Below, piece by piece: positions 57,301-64,000 of a DNA stretch of 64,000 nucleotides (the first letter of the stretch is position 1; each line of letters begins with the position of its first letter). Source of the DNA: Aporhodopirellula rubra. GTDB taxonomy: Bacteria > Planctomycetota > Planctomycetia > Pirellulales > Pirellulaceae. The stretch is from the NCBI RefSeq assembly GCF_014192335.1, contig NZ_JACHXU010000012.1, forward strand, positions 196,687 to 260,686, in the 5' to 3' direction. A program made the position numbers and the translations under genes. Below the pieces are notes generated by a model, which was not told the origin of the DNA, did no database searches, and saw only the letters and a program-made list of their open reading frames with translations.

Positions 57301-60300
57301 CCCACCCGACGTTGAATGAGCTTCACATCGGCGGTCGCGGAAACAATCCGACCGGACAGTACTTCCAAGGCGGAATCGACGACGTTCGAGTGTGGAATGT
57401 CGTCCGTTCACAAGCCGAAATCCGTGACGGCATCGATACACCTCCAACAGGATCCGAAACGGGACTGGTCGGCTACTACCAATTCAATGGTTCGGGTACG
57501 ACCGTCGTCGACGCATCCGGCGATGGGAACCACGGCACACTCGGCGGTGGCGTCAGTGACCAAGAACCAACTCGATTCTCATACATTGTCAATGAGGACA
57601 GCACGCTCAGTGTGCTGGTCGCCAACGGTTTGCTCGTTAACGATGTCGACACAGATGATGACCCGTTGACGATCACCGAAATCAATGGCAACAACGCGGA
57701 TATCGGCAACAACATCACACTGCCATCAGGTGCGACGATCCAACTGGAAGCGGACGGGAGTTTCAGCTACATCCCCGGACCCAACTACCAATACTTAACC
57801 GACGGCGAAACCGCCACGGAAACATTCTCCTATACCGTCAGCGATGGAAACGGCAACACCGACACCACCTCTGTTACGATCACCATCGTCGGCGTTAACG
57901 ACGCCCCGGTGCTGGACGACAACTATTCCACGGCGTTTGACGCGATTACCGAAGACGACGTTGACAACAGCGGACAATCCGTCGCGTCAATCTTAGCATC
58001 CTCAGGTCAAGACATCTTGACCGATGCTGACAACGACCCCGAGGGGATCGCAATCGTTGCATCGAATCCTGGAAATGGAGTCTGGGAATACTCCACCAAT
58101 GGCGGCTCCAACTGGACCGGCATAGGCAGCGTCAGCGACGCAAACGCCTTGTTGCTGCAATCCACGGACCTCGTTCGATTCAACCCCAATGGTGAACTGG
58201 GAACGACCGCCAGCATCAATTTCCGCGGCTGGGACGAAACTTCCGGAACGGCAGGCTCCTTTCATAATATCACCGCCACTGGCGGCGACTCCGCTTTCAG
58301 TAGCAATACAGAATCGGCGACCATTGTCGTCGGTGACCGCAACGATGCGCCGGTCTTAGACAATACCGGCGACGTCACACTGACCGCCGAAGCTGAAGAC
58401 TCCGGTGCTCCTGTCGGCGCAGTCGGCACAGTCATTACCGATATCGTCTCATTGGGCGGGAATGTGACCGACGTAGACACGGGGTCACAAATCGGCATCG
58501 CAGTAACCGCTGCCGACACGACCAACGGCACGTGGTGGTACACGATCGATAGCGGATCGACTTGGAACGCATTGGGCAGCGTCAGCGACTCGTCCGCTCG
58601 CGTCTTGAACGCCAACAGTTCCACACGAGTCTATTTCGAGGCCAACGCAAACTATACAGGCACGGTTACCGACGCGATTACGTTCCGTGCTTGGGACCGC
58701 ACTCTTGGACCCAACGGATCCTTGCAAGACGCGAGCACCAACGGTGGAATCACTGCGTTCTCATCCGCCACGGAAAGCGCTGACATCACCATCAATAGCG
58801 TGAACGACGCCCCCGTACTAGATGATTCGTTCCTTTATACGCTGTCGGCAATCAATGAAGACGAAACAACCAACGGCGGCCAAACCGTTGCATCCATCCT
58901 CTCCAGCAACGCCGGAACCGGAATCACCGACGTAGATACGAGTGCAGTGGAAGGCATCGCCATCCGAGCGATCAGTTCTAGCAGCGGGTACTGGGAATAC
59001 TCTCTCAACGGCGGAACCGATTGGTCCGACATGGGAACTCTCAGCACGTCGAGTTCACTGGTTCTGCGAGACACCGACCTTGTGCGTTTCATCCCCGACG
59101 AAACGAATGGCGAACAAAGCAACCTGACCTTCGTCGCGTGGGACCAAACTGACGGATCGACGGCCGGAACGAAGGTCAACTCGTTAAGCACCGGTGGAAC
59201 AACCGCATTCAGTAGCGAAGTCGCCGTGGCTCGAATCACAGTCACCGATGTCAACGATGCTCCGACATTGACCGATTCCGCTACCATTAACCTCGGCGAA
59301 ACCAATGAAGACACCGACTCGGTCGCTAGCAGTGTTGCATCGATTTTGGCGAGCGCCGGGAGCAGCGACGTCGATTCATCTCCACTTTCTGGTTTAGCAG
59401 TAACGTCAACGACCGGAAACGGAACTTGGCAATACTCAACCGACGGCACTAACTGGACCGACTTCGGAACTGTTTCAACCAACAACGCGTTGCTCTTAAC
59501 ATCGACTAGCGAAGTTCGCTACTCACCCGACGGCATTGATGGAGAAACAGCCACATTTGGCTTCTTAGGCTGGGACCAAACAGTCTCATCCGGCAGTTCC
59601 TTCGGATCCCCAAGTCTGGCAGACCCGACCGGAAAGACGGGAGGCACAAACGAGTTTTCAGATCAGACAGCAACCGCTTCGATACTCGTCACATCGATCA
59701 ACGACGCCGTCATCGCAGTCGCTGACACGGGCTCGGCTACCGAGGCGGGCGGCATTGCCAACGCGACCGCCGGAAGCGATGCGACCGGCAATGTATTGAG
59801 TAATGACAACGAAATTGATCCGGGCGACATTTTGAATGTCACAGGCGTTGCGACGGGCACCGTTGCCTCCGCCGACACCAATGTTGCAGCCTCCGTAACG
59901 GGCATCTATGGCTCCATCACGATTGCTGCAAACGGCAACTACACCTACGTCGTCGATGAAAACAACGCGATCGTGCAGTCGCTTCGAACAAGCGCAGATA
60001 CGATCACTGACACATTCACTTACACGGTCACCGACAGCGGCGGAGCAACCTCGTCGACCCAAATCGTAGTTACGATTCATGGTCAGAACGATGCCCCGGT
60101 CGCCTTGACTGACAACGCTACCGCCGTCGAAGGCGGTGGACTGAACAACGCCGATGCCGGCACAAATCCGACAGGCAACGTTTTGACGAACGACACCGAC
60201 GTCGACGCTGGTGACACGAAAACGGTTACGGGCAGTGTCGTCGGCGCAGCCACAGGCGCCCTGGGTGCATCAGTAGCGGGGACCTATGGATCCATCACAA

Positions 60301-63300
60301 TCAACGCCGACGGCTCCTATAGCTACATTGTCGACAATAGCAACGCGGCCGTAGAAGCGCTGCGGACATCCTCTGACACGCTCGATGACGTGTTCACTTA
60401 CACCATCACGGACACCGACGGTGCCACCTCGTCAACGCAAATTACAGTCACCATCGAAGGACAAAACGATGACCCAAACGCCATTGACGATAACCTAACA
60501 GCAGTGGAATCTGGCGGTGTGTCAAATGCCACTGCTGGGTCCGATGGAACTGGCAACGTACTGTCGAATGACACCGACAAAGATGCCGCGGATACCAAAA
60601 CAGTCATTGGCGTTGTTTCAGGTTCCCAGTCAGTAGCGTCAGGGAACGTTGGCACAGGCGTGGCCGGCGCCTACGGCACCCTCACGATCGATGCAACGGG
60701 AAACGCGACGTTCGTCGTCGATGAAAACAACGCAGCCGTACAATCGCTGCGGACAGTCGGTGATACGCTAAGCGAAGTTTTCACCTACACCATCATCGAC
60801 ACTGCCGGTGCGGACGCAACCGCCGAAGTCACCGTGACGATTACGGGCCAGAACGACGCTCCTGTAGCTGTTGCGAATGCAGCCACCGCGATCGAAGCAT
60901 CGGGCATGAACAACAACGTTTCCGGAACAGATCCGTCCGGAAATGTATTGACGAATGACACCGACTTGGACGGGGGCGATACCAAAACAGTGGTGGGCGT
61001 TGACACCGGGATCCAAGCGACAACCAGTGGCAGCGTCGGCGTAACGGTGATGGGAACGTATGGTGAGATCGTCATTAACTCCGACGGTTCTTACACCTAC
61101 ACGCTAGACAACGACAATGCAGCGGTCGACGCCCTGCTGGTAGGAGAATCACTCAGCGAAACATTCTCTTACACGATGCAGGACACCGCCGGCCTGCAAT
61201 CCACCACCCAAATCGCGATCACAATCGACGGCCGCACGGACTTGCCAGTCGCAGAATCCGACATGGCCACGGCTGTCGAAGCCGGTGGGCTCAACAACGC
61301 GAGCCCGGGAAGCGATCCGTCCGGTAACGTCCTTGCTAACGACGCAGCAAACAATGGCAAAGTAGTTGTGGGTGTCGACGCCGGCATCACCGCACTGGCA
61401 ACAGGCGACGTTGGCACGGAAGTGGTCGGCACCTACGGGAGCGTGGTGATCGACGCTAACGGCGACTTCACCTACACCCTGGACAACGACAACCTCGCCG
61501 TCGAAGCACTGCGCACTTCCGGTGAACATGTCACTGACGTCTTCACCTACTCGATGGAGGACAACGACAGTAACTCATCAACCACGCAACTCACAATCAC
61601 GGTCGACGGAAACAATGACGTCATAATCGCCGTCGCCGACATTGGCACCGCTGTCGAGTCCGGCGGATTGAATAACGGGACCGCGGGCAGCAACGCGACT
61701 GGAAATCTCATCACCAACGACATCGATGTGGACTCCGGCGACACGAAATCAGTTGTTGGCGTCCAACTCGGAACGCAAACCTCCACATCGGGCAGCGTCG
61801 GTGCATCCGTCGCCGGTAACTACGGCCACATCGTCATCAACAACGACGGCAGCTATACCTACACAATCGACGAATCGCTCTCTGCCGTTCAGGCACTGAG
61901 AACGACTTCGGACACGTTGACCGAAACCTATTCCTACACCGTCACAGATACGGCAGGAACCGCCAGCACGACACAGATCGTGATCACGATTCAGGGCGGC
62001 AACGACACGCCCACTGCGGTCGTTGATGCGGCGACCGCTTATGAAGCTGGAGGCGTCACCAATGCAACACCTGGAACGGATCCGACAGGCAATGTCCTGA
62101 CCAACGATACAGACGTTGATTCAGGGGATACCAAAACCGTTGTCGGAGTTGCGGCAGGGACGACGGGTTCGGCAGCGGGCAATGTAAATTCACCGGTGGT
62201 TGGAATCTACGGCAGTATCACCATCGCTGGCGACGGCAGCTACGCCTACGCCGTGGACAACGACAACTCGACCGTGCAGGCTCTACGAACCAGCGGTCAA
62301 TTCGTTACCGACACGTTCACTTATACATTCGAGGACACCAATGGACTGAGTTCAACGACTCAAATCACCGTCACCGTCCGCGGCACCAATGATGCGATCG
62401 CAGCGACCGCCGACAACATGACGGCTACCGAAGCCGGTGGCACTGCCAACGACACCGCGGGCACCAATCCAACGATGAATGTGTTGGCCAACGACACGGA
62501 CGTGGACGCAGGCGATACCAAGGCGGTCTCCGGCGTCGCCGCGGGTAACGTTGGATCGGCATCAGGAAGCGTTGGCGCGAGTGTCGCAGGCCAGTACGGC
62601 AACATCCAAATCGCTTCCGACGGAACGGCAACCTACACCGTTGACAACAGCAACACGAGTGTTCAAGCGTTGCTTAATTCCAGCGACACACTTACCGACG
62701 TGTTCACCTACACCGTCCAAGACACCAATGGTCTGGAATCGACGACTCAAGTCACCGTCACGATCGAAGGCGCCAATGACGCACCGGTCGCGATTGTCGA
62801 CGCAGGCATCGCAGACGAATCCGGCGGCGTCTCGAACGCTACCGCAGGCAACAATGCGACCGGCAATGTTCTAACCAATGACAATCCCGTTGACACCGGA
62901 GACACCCACTCCGTTACCGGCTTGGCCACTGGCGTACAAAGTTCAACTACCGGCGGTGTCGGGTCCGGCGTCGTGGGGACGTATGGAACAATGAACATCG
63001 ATTCCGCCGGCAACTACAGCTACGTGATCGACGAAACCAATACGGACGTCGAGGCGTTACGAACGTCCAGCGACACACTGAGTGAAGTGTTCTCGTACAC
63101 TACCGAGGACGCTGCGGGGCTTTCATCGACATCGCAAATCACCATTACCATTCGGGGTGCTAATGACAATCCTGTCGCCATATTCGACACCGCGATCGCC
63201 ATCGAGGCTGGCGGCGTCGGCAACGGGGCTGCGGGCACAAACCCAACCGGTAATGTGCTGACCAATGACACCGATGTTGATTCACTGGACACCAAAAATG

Positions 63301-64000
63301 TCGCCGGTGTCGTTGCGGGAGTCGCCGGTTCCGCCACAGGAAACGTGGGATCGGACGTTACGGGCACATACGGCAGCATCCATATCGACGCCAATGGCAA
63401 CTACACCTACACCACTGACAATAACAACGCAGCCGTCGAAGCCCTTCGAAACAGCAGCGAAACGCTCGACGATGTGTTTACCTACACCACCATCGACGCA
63501 GCCGGCGGCACCTCGACAACACAAATCACCGTCACGATCCAAGGCAGCAACGATGAGCCCATTATATCGGTCGAAGCTGGTGACAGTGCAGCAGAATCGA
63601 TCTCGGAAACCAATACGACACTCACGACCACCGGCACACTGACTGTCACCGACTTGGATTTGACCGACTCGGTGACATCCACGGTTAGCAGTGTCGTGGC
63701 CAGCGGTACCACAACCGGATTAGCCTCCGACAATGCCGCATTGCTAGCCATGCTGACCTCGACCACCAATGTCTTGGATTCCACCGAACAATCCGACAAG
63801 CTCAATTGGAATTTCAATTCTGCCAGTGAGACGTTCAACTATCTAGCCGTTGGTGAATCACTGACGCTGACCTACACCATCACCGTCACTGACATCGCGG
63901 GCACGACCGACACGCAAAATGTCGTCATCACCATCAACGGGACCAACGACGCTCCCGATGTGACGATCGGCGGCGGCAGCGCCGCCGTGACGCTCACCGA
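48363..64000 (+). CDS. Giant multidomain surface protein (DUF4347 / LamG / C-type lectin / VCBS), open at the window edge
   Basis: One frame runs 5,212 codons without a stop and leaves the window; GAGGT lies eight bases before the ATG. Residues 11-19 read LEDRVLLSG, resembling the LEPR-XLL N-terminal motif. DUF4347 follows at about 98-260 (IEVIFIDAGVED, IHLLSHGDGEG, LLIYGCDLAS). Then, by residue: beta-helix 265-615 (ISLREAIRAANN); LamG 618-840; LamG-like 858-1047; C-type lectin 1113-1258; LamG-like 1350-1543; DUF642-like 1607-1763; C-type lectin 1776-1920; cadherin-like 1993-2350; beta-helix 2353-2856; LamG 2860-3040; cadherin-like 3070-3180; WDQT repeats 3180-3780; ten VCBS repeats 3780-5063. 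It is probably an exported adhesin. The end, where export signals usually lie, is outside. Confidence 0.93.
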   Translation, partial: MTKRNFHFFRLEDRVLLSGEGLDPTLEMIPDGDAMADLQSDVDALQTDLDAIEAAVLAAAGEALPNDTDDGPSDVEISDIIDPATGIDSLDPARPIEVIFIDAGVEDSESLIAGLRDNGENGTQWVLVHLESDSNGIEQITSTLSSLSSVDAIHLLSHGDGEGVQLGNVKLDQETSLEHAGDIASWGHALDNDADLLIYGCDLASTTEGQDLIEMLALVCNCDVAASDDATGHADLGGDWILEYSVGDVTTEVAFGFAAQASWFDTLATITVTTTDDENDGNTSNITALEGSPGGTGISLREAIRAANNTAGADTIVLGAGTYVLDITGQFENASVTGDLDVTSQITITGDRLDTTILDASSLGDRIFYITNAGVLTISDMTLTGASSGTEEGAAVYNEGNFSATDVAFTNNTVGNVGGGAIYSRGTTTLDRTSLIGNTSGASGGAIHVYNGTTTITNSTISGNTTEYYGGGLYAENAGSTVNIVHSTIADNTVLNTNGYGGGVYVTAATVNTEASIFADNTSNLGGSDINGTIVSGGYNIIEHNSGFSGTVGTDIVGSDPSLAALSIDATSGQSVHVIDNSSIAYNAATSSSTVEDQRGVTRDGSPDIGAYEQEAPPELLAHYQFNSGSGATDSSGNGLDGVLQGDASVDTTSGTNQVGDGKLTLDGTGDYVDLSANIGSFSGLSSGTVAAWVKLSTSGFSTIFDMSDGATSNFASLWVENGNLIWAVSSGGTALMRATSTATINDDTWHHVAVTTNGSGTKLYIDGVHLTGGDVTYSQGDATTTTFLDDLAGASSVKLGAYDTGSVGGEFTGLIDDARVYTSALNDSDMTALYAYRSETPTDLTITETNDGGLSINEDGGNDAYLIAEDGLGIPTNLTKITYEVQFSATQTTSLTPLISYATGADSNEFMVSFQDNGNLHVFIGDHLTSSAIDYRTITDGTQHSLALTWDSSGGDWKIFVDGLLVDSGTGFATGNTIDSGGTLVFGHEQDSLDGGYSSGQLFSGKLFDARVFDDVRTESEIAQSYRSELPHDEANLIANWRFDDLSSNGIATESVSGNNLTVKHVAGGGFTNSNPTLTLSVNENAAQGTVIGFIDGSDLERTAKISSLLAADADLRYSAETGKFHKLISTTDTWVNAQSSAIAMTLGGVSGQLLTIDSAAENELATSYAITAGGHIWLGYSDQVVEGEFREYTGTSAGRVIWRGTASGTAVDGVYTNWQAGEPNDSGGSQDFGKLYTTGTWDDEGSGSTFRSVVEWDADAVLDNDNALTYSIQSQTVPGAFAINASTGTITVADGSLLDYETNATHSLTVRVSDVDSNTYDEVFTISLNDLVESNNAPTDLSSGIELNADGGNDAYLVADDGGAVLAGLSQLTYETTFQAETNTDTILVSYASTSTQHNDFLIELNGDGTASMLINGSAVIASSIDYNSLMDGETHHLAFSWDNTNGNWALYVDGDLTDSGSGLATGQTLRGTAGTSELVFGQEQDDLLDDFDSSQIFSGTIYDVRIWNEVRSQTEISLNYQNKISGGSIPSGLIANWQMDGFNGFGEVVDIVSGNNLSVGHATGPGFIASTPVEDLHIAENSADGTTVGYAMPSDPDVSNDIVSDGLFTEASPSTSQYGVSGTFGDWTVSRATVDLFSISDWQSPLGGRVVNLDGSAPGTIEQTLTTVAGQQYQVVFSLSGDFSGGEAVKNLRVSASGTSANFEATQTSNWSWGETGAFEQRSFTFTADGNTSLLQFHSLEGASSTYGPYIADIQVIEIPAAVTAILDNDASLSYDAGTGKFYRAVNSSITWSAAQTAALNAGLNGIQGELVTIESQYENDLIVTLSQGLSDDAWLGASDQDTEGTWKWYDGTNANETFWIGDAGGTAQTGHYTNWSTIEPNDSFGEDFAEIRKATGEWNDLNGGGTNAYIIQWNAGEVLSNFTFSLTDDAGGRFAINESTGEITVANGTLLNYEAANSHSVVVQTTDATGNSYNESMSIAVDDANDAPVMSPYAPTYNTTEDAAAFSANVSALLGSSVSDADTGAVEGIAVYGQTGSTGTLEFSINGGSSWQTFSSLSETNATLLRATDLFRFTPDGVSGGTMTLDYYAWDQTDGTAGSGADVSSRGGTTAYSTTDDTVTINVSDINDEQTVSTNDGATFDEGSSGNTITSAMLETTDIDNTTSELTYSVTGSPSHGQLMVDGISATTFTQADINAGRVTYNHDDSENFSDSFSFSVDDGAGAASTGSFSITLNPINDNAVAITSDGGGATASLNVNETVSFVTQVTVSDADMPGDTMTYSIIGGTDQADFTIDSSGNLTFVSPPDYETPDDSDSDNVYEVTVQVSDGVHTDSQTITVTVLDVQSTALNVTTTSDVDDTGLGATYTIEELYAVGGGTDGEISLREAIIAANNTLGQDTINFEILNSDAGYSGTAGTDAYWQISLTAALPTITESVILDGTSQTTFGGNVNPGTLGVVNEAGTNAQAISDVERPEIAIVGASGFSGIVIGGDNVTVQGFSMYGFSSGAAIYINDAVQNTFIDSNELGVPPTGITDPGAALNNQIHVQSVGADNGTLSNNILAYSKSTGLYASNGSDGWSITGNQFIDSGYNYSNGDAIAMNGSIGGSIDGNYFTGSSTQAIILSGSSSGITISDNTIVGNGVGPVTGSHVQYDAIALRNGTNNITLTHNIIAENYGAGILVNDGAFGIEITENSIYGNGNVLSRQGATASGIAGIDLQGTGENASLGTAPYYTANDAGDADTGGNSLQNFPVITQAISNGSQITLLGNFNSVANETFTIEFFTSASYANGYGQGQTFVGSISVTTDGSGNAAFNYVRSGSFDASEFVTATATNDSTKETSEFAAQVAINGPVYANQDDGHLEFDGTDDYVAITSSPELTMSNTMTMEAWVRPDASANTDRMILNKEGEYEMSVDADGSIKWAFANSDPGWAWHDTNYTLTDGEWAHVAVSYNNGTVSTYVNGELVEVYEGSGTIGDSHPTLNELHIGGRGNNPTGQYFQGGIDDVRVWNVVRSQAEIRDGIDTPPTGSETGLVGYYQFNGSGTTVVDASGDGNHGTLGGGVSDQEPTRFSYIVNEDSTLSVLVANGLLVNDVDTDDDPLTITEINGNNADIGNNITLPSGATIQLEADGSFSYIPGPNYQYLTDGETATETFSYTVSDGNGNTDTTSVTITIVGVNDAPVLDDNYSTAFDAITEDDVDNSGQSVASILASSGQDILTDADNDPEGIAIVASNPGNGVWEYSTNGGSNWTGIGSVSDANALLLQSTDLVRFNPNGELGTTASINFRGWDETSGTAGSFHNITATGGDSAFSSNTESATIVVGDRNDAPVLDNTGDVTLTAEAEDSGAPVGAVGTVITDIVSLGGNVTDVDTGSQIGIAVTAADTTNGTWWYTIDSGSTWNALGSVSDSSARVLNANSSTRVYFEANANYTGTVTDAITFRAWDRTLGPNGSLQDASTNGGITAFSSATESADITINSVNDAPVLDDSFLYTLSAINEDETTNGGQTVASILSSNAGTGITDVDTSAVEGIAIRAISSSSGYWEYSLNGGTDWSDMGTLSTSSSLVLRDTDLVRFIPDETNGEQSNLTFVAWDQTDGSTAGTKVNSLSTGGTTAFSSEVAVARITVTDVNDAPTLTDSATINLGETNEDTDSVASSVASILASAGSSDVDSSPLSGLAVTSTTGNGTWQYSTDGTNWTDFGTVSTNNALLLTSTSEVRYSPDGIDGETATFGFLGWDQTVSSGSSFGSPSLADPTGKTGGTNEFSDQTATASILVTSINDAVIAVADTGSATEAGGIANATAGSDATGNVLSNDNEIDPGDILNVTGVATGTVASADTNVAASVTGIYGSITIAANGNYTYVVDENNAIVQSLRTSADTITDTFTYTVTDSGGATSSTQIVVTIHGQNDAPVALTDNATAVEGGGLNNADAGTNPTGNVLTNDTDVDAGDTKTVTGSVVGAATGALGASVAGTYGSITINADGSYSYIVDNSNAAVEALRTSSDTLDDVFTYTITDTDGATSSTQITVTIEGQNDDPNAIDDNLTAVESGGVSNATAGSDGTGNVLSNDTDKDAADTKTVIGVVSGSQSVASGNVGTGVAGAYGTLTIDATGNATFVVDENNAAVQSLRTVGDTLSEVFTYTIIDTAGADATAEVTVTITGQNDAPVAVANAATAIEASGMNNNVSGTDPSGNVLTNDTDLDGGDTKTVVGVDTGIQATTSGSVGVTVMGTYGEIVINSDGSYTYTLDNDNAAVDALLVGESLSETFSYTMQDTAGLQSTTQIAITIDGRTDLPVAESDMATAVEAGGLNNASPGSDPSGNVLANDAANNGKVVVGVDAGITALATGDVGTEVVGTYGSVVIDANGDFTYTLDNDNLAVEALRTSGEHVTDVFTYSMEDNDSNSSTTQLTITVDGNNDVIIAVADIGTAVESGGLNNGTAGSNATGNLITNDIDVDSGDTKSVVGVQLGTQTSTSGSVGASVAGNYGHIVINNDGSYTYTIDESLSAVQALRTTSDTLTETYSYTVTDTAGTASTTQIVITIQGGNDTPTAVVDAATAYEAGGVTNATPGTDPTGNVLTNDTDVDSGDTKTVVGVAAGTTGSAAGNVNSPVVGIYGSITIAGDGSYAYAVDNDNSTVQALRTSGQFVTDTFTYTFEDTNGLSSTTQITVTVRGTNDAIAATADNMTATEAGGTANDTAGTNPTMNVLANDTDVDAGDTKAVSGVAAGNVGSASGSVGASVAGQYGNIQIASDGTATYTVDNSNTSVQALLNSSDTLTDVFTYTVQDTNGLESTTQVTVTIEGANDAPVAIVDAGIADESGGVSNATAGNNATGNVLTNDNPVDTGDTHSVTGLATGVQSSTTGGVGSGVVGTYGTMNIDSAGNYSYVIDETNTDVEALRTSSDTLSEVFSYTTEDAAGLSSTSQITITIRGANDNPVAIFDTAIAIEAGGVGNGAAGTNPTGNVLTNDTDVDSLDTKNVAGVVAGVAGSATGNVGSDVTGTYGSIHIDANGNYTYTTDNNNAAVEALRNSSETLDDVFTYTTIDAAGGTSTTQITVTIQGSNDEPIISVEAGDSAAESISETNTTLTTTGTLTVTDLDLTDSVTSTVSSVVASGTTTGLASDNAALLAMLTSTTNVLDSTEQSDKLNWNFNSASETFNYLAVGESLTLTYTITVTDIAGTTDTQNVVITINGTNDAPDVTIGGGSAAVTLT
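57897..59699 (+). repeat. Four WDQT-type protein repeats in the giant adhesin
   Basis: Units start at the N-D boundary at 57897, 58341, 58803 and 59253, with spacings of 444, 462, 450 and 447 bases (148-154 residues). Each carries an ED-containing N-terminus, a (W/L)(E/Q/W)YS segment and a closing WD(E/R/Q)T motif. A related single unit lies at 54327-54752. Confidence 0.8.
59700..63548 (+). repeat. Ten VCBS repeats in the giant adhesin
   Basis: Units begin at the N-D boundary at 59700, 60087, 60465, 60852, 61236, 61614, 62001, 62388, 62775 and 63162; the next domain begins at 63549. Spacings are 387, 378, 387, 384, 378 and then 387 five times, so each is 126-129 residues. Typical content is G(N/T)VLTND(T)DVD, a YG...I..(D/A)G(S/N)Y(T/S)Y segment and FTYT(V/I).D. 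Such repeats are found in large secreted adhesins. Confidence 0.92.

Noticed and set aside
59700..63548. RTX-type GGxGxDxxx calcium repeats in the giant protein
   Set aside because: I looked for the nonapeptide and did not see it; the repeats are VCBS type.
1..64000. tRNA, rRNA or insertion sequences
   Set aside because: Intergenic regions were read for tRNA cloverleafs, rRNA signatures and transposase motifs; none was recognised.

Overview
The window looks like a chromosome segment from a planctomycete of the Rhodopirellula/Pirellulaceae type. The sequence shows a DUF1559 protein with a prepilin-type N-terminus and an H-X9-DG motif. It also shows an SHD1-domain secreted protein, an ECF sigma factor overlapping a FecR-LamG protein, several small lipoproteins, and a giant DUF4347/VCBS surface protein that begins with a LEDRVLLSG segment. 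This combination is typical of that phylum. No rRNA, tRNA, CRISPR array or intact insertion sequence was recognised.

Layout. 1-1.4 kb: start of a Na+-NQR operon (nqrA, first codons of nqrB). 1.8-6.6 kb: a tightly overlapping minus-strand operon of AroH-type chorismate mutase, an unknown protein, an FHA/GAF sigma-54 activator and a GT1 glycosyltransferase. 6.9-16.1 kb: a GGDEF protein, a BON-like protein, xylulokinase, a Tat/lipoprotein solute-binding-like protein, an SHD1 protein and a Tat-exported TIM-barrel protein. 16.4-23.8 kb: a PAS-LuxR regulator divergent from an RND efflux pair, followed by a membrane alpha/beta-hydrolase. 23.9-30.5 kb: a cell-surface signalling and carbohydrate cassette of ECF sigma factor, FecR-LamG, DUF1559 protein, small lipoprotein and GH78-like rhamnosidase-LamG. 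The two LamG modules are clearly related to each other.

30.5-36.4 kb is gene-poor and decaying. It holds a LysE/RhtB exporter pseudogene, small membrane proteins and lipoproteins, a PAS-GAF-GGDEF enzyme and a triple 146-bp repeat carrying a hairpin. 36.4-40.4 kb holds a secreted unknown protein, a ThiS-like protein overlapping a TIM-barrel sugar isomerase/epimerase, and a lipoprotein.

The most striking part is 40.6-64.0 kb. A four-gene minus-strand operon encodes a TolC-family outer-membrane channel, two HlyD-type adaptors, and a PqqD-like/M50-metalloprotease-like/HlyD fusion. It is divergent from one open reading frame of more than 5,212 codons that leaves the window still open. That giant protein strings together DUF4347, beta-helix, LamG, C-type-lectin, DUF642-like and cadherin-like domains and ten very regular VCBS repeats. 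The operon has the outer-membrane and adaptor parts of a type I exporter but no ABC ATPase, and a membrane protease-adaptor fusion sits where the ATPase would be expected. I infer a dedicated export and anchoring system for the giant adhesin. Start codons of many genes are uncertain because Shine-Dalgarno signals are weak throughout.
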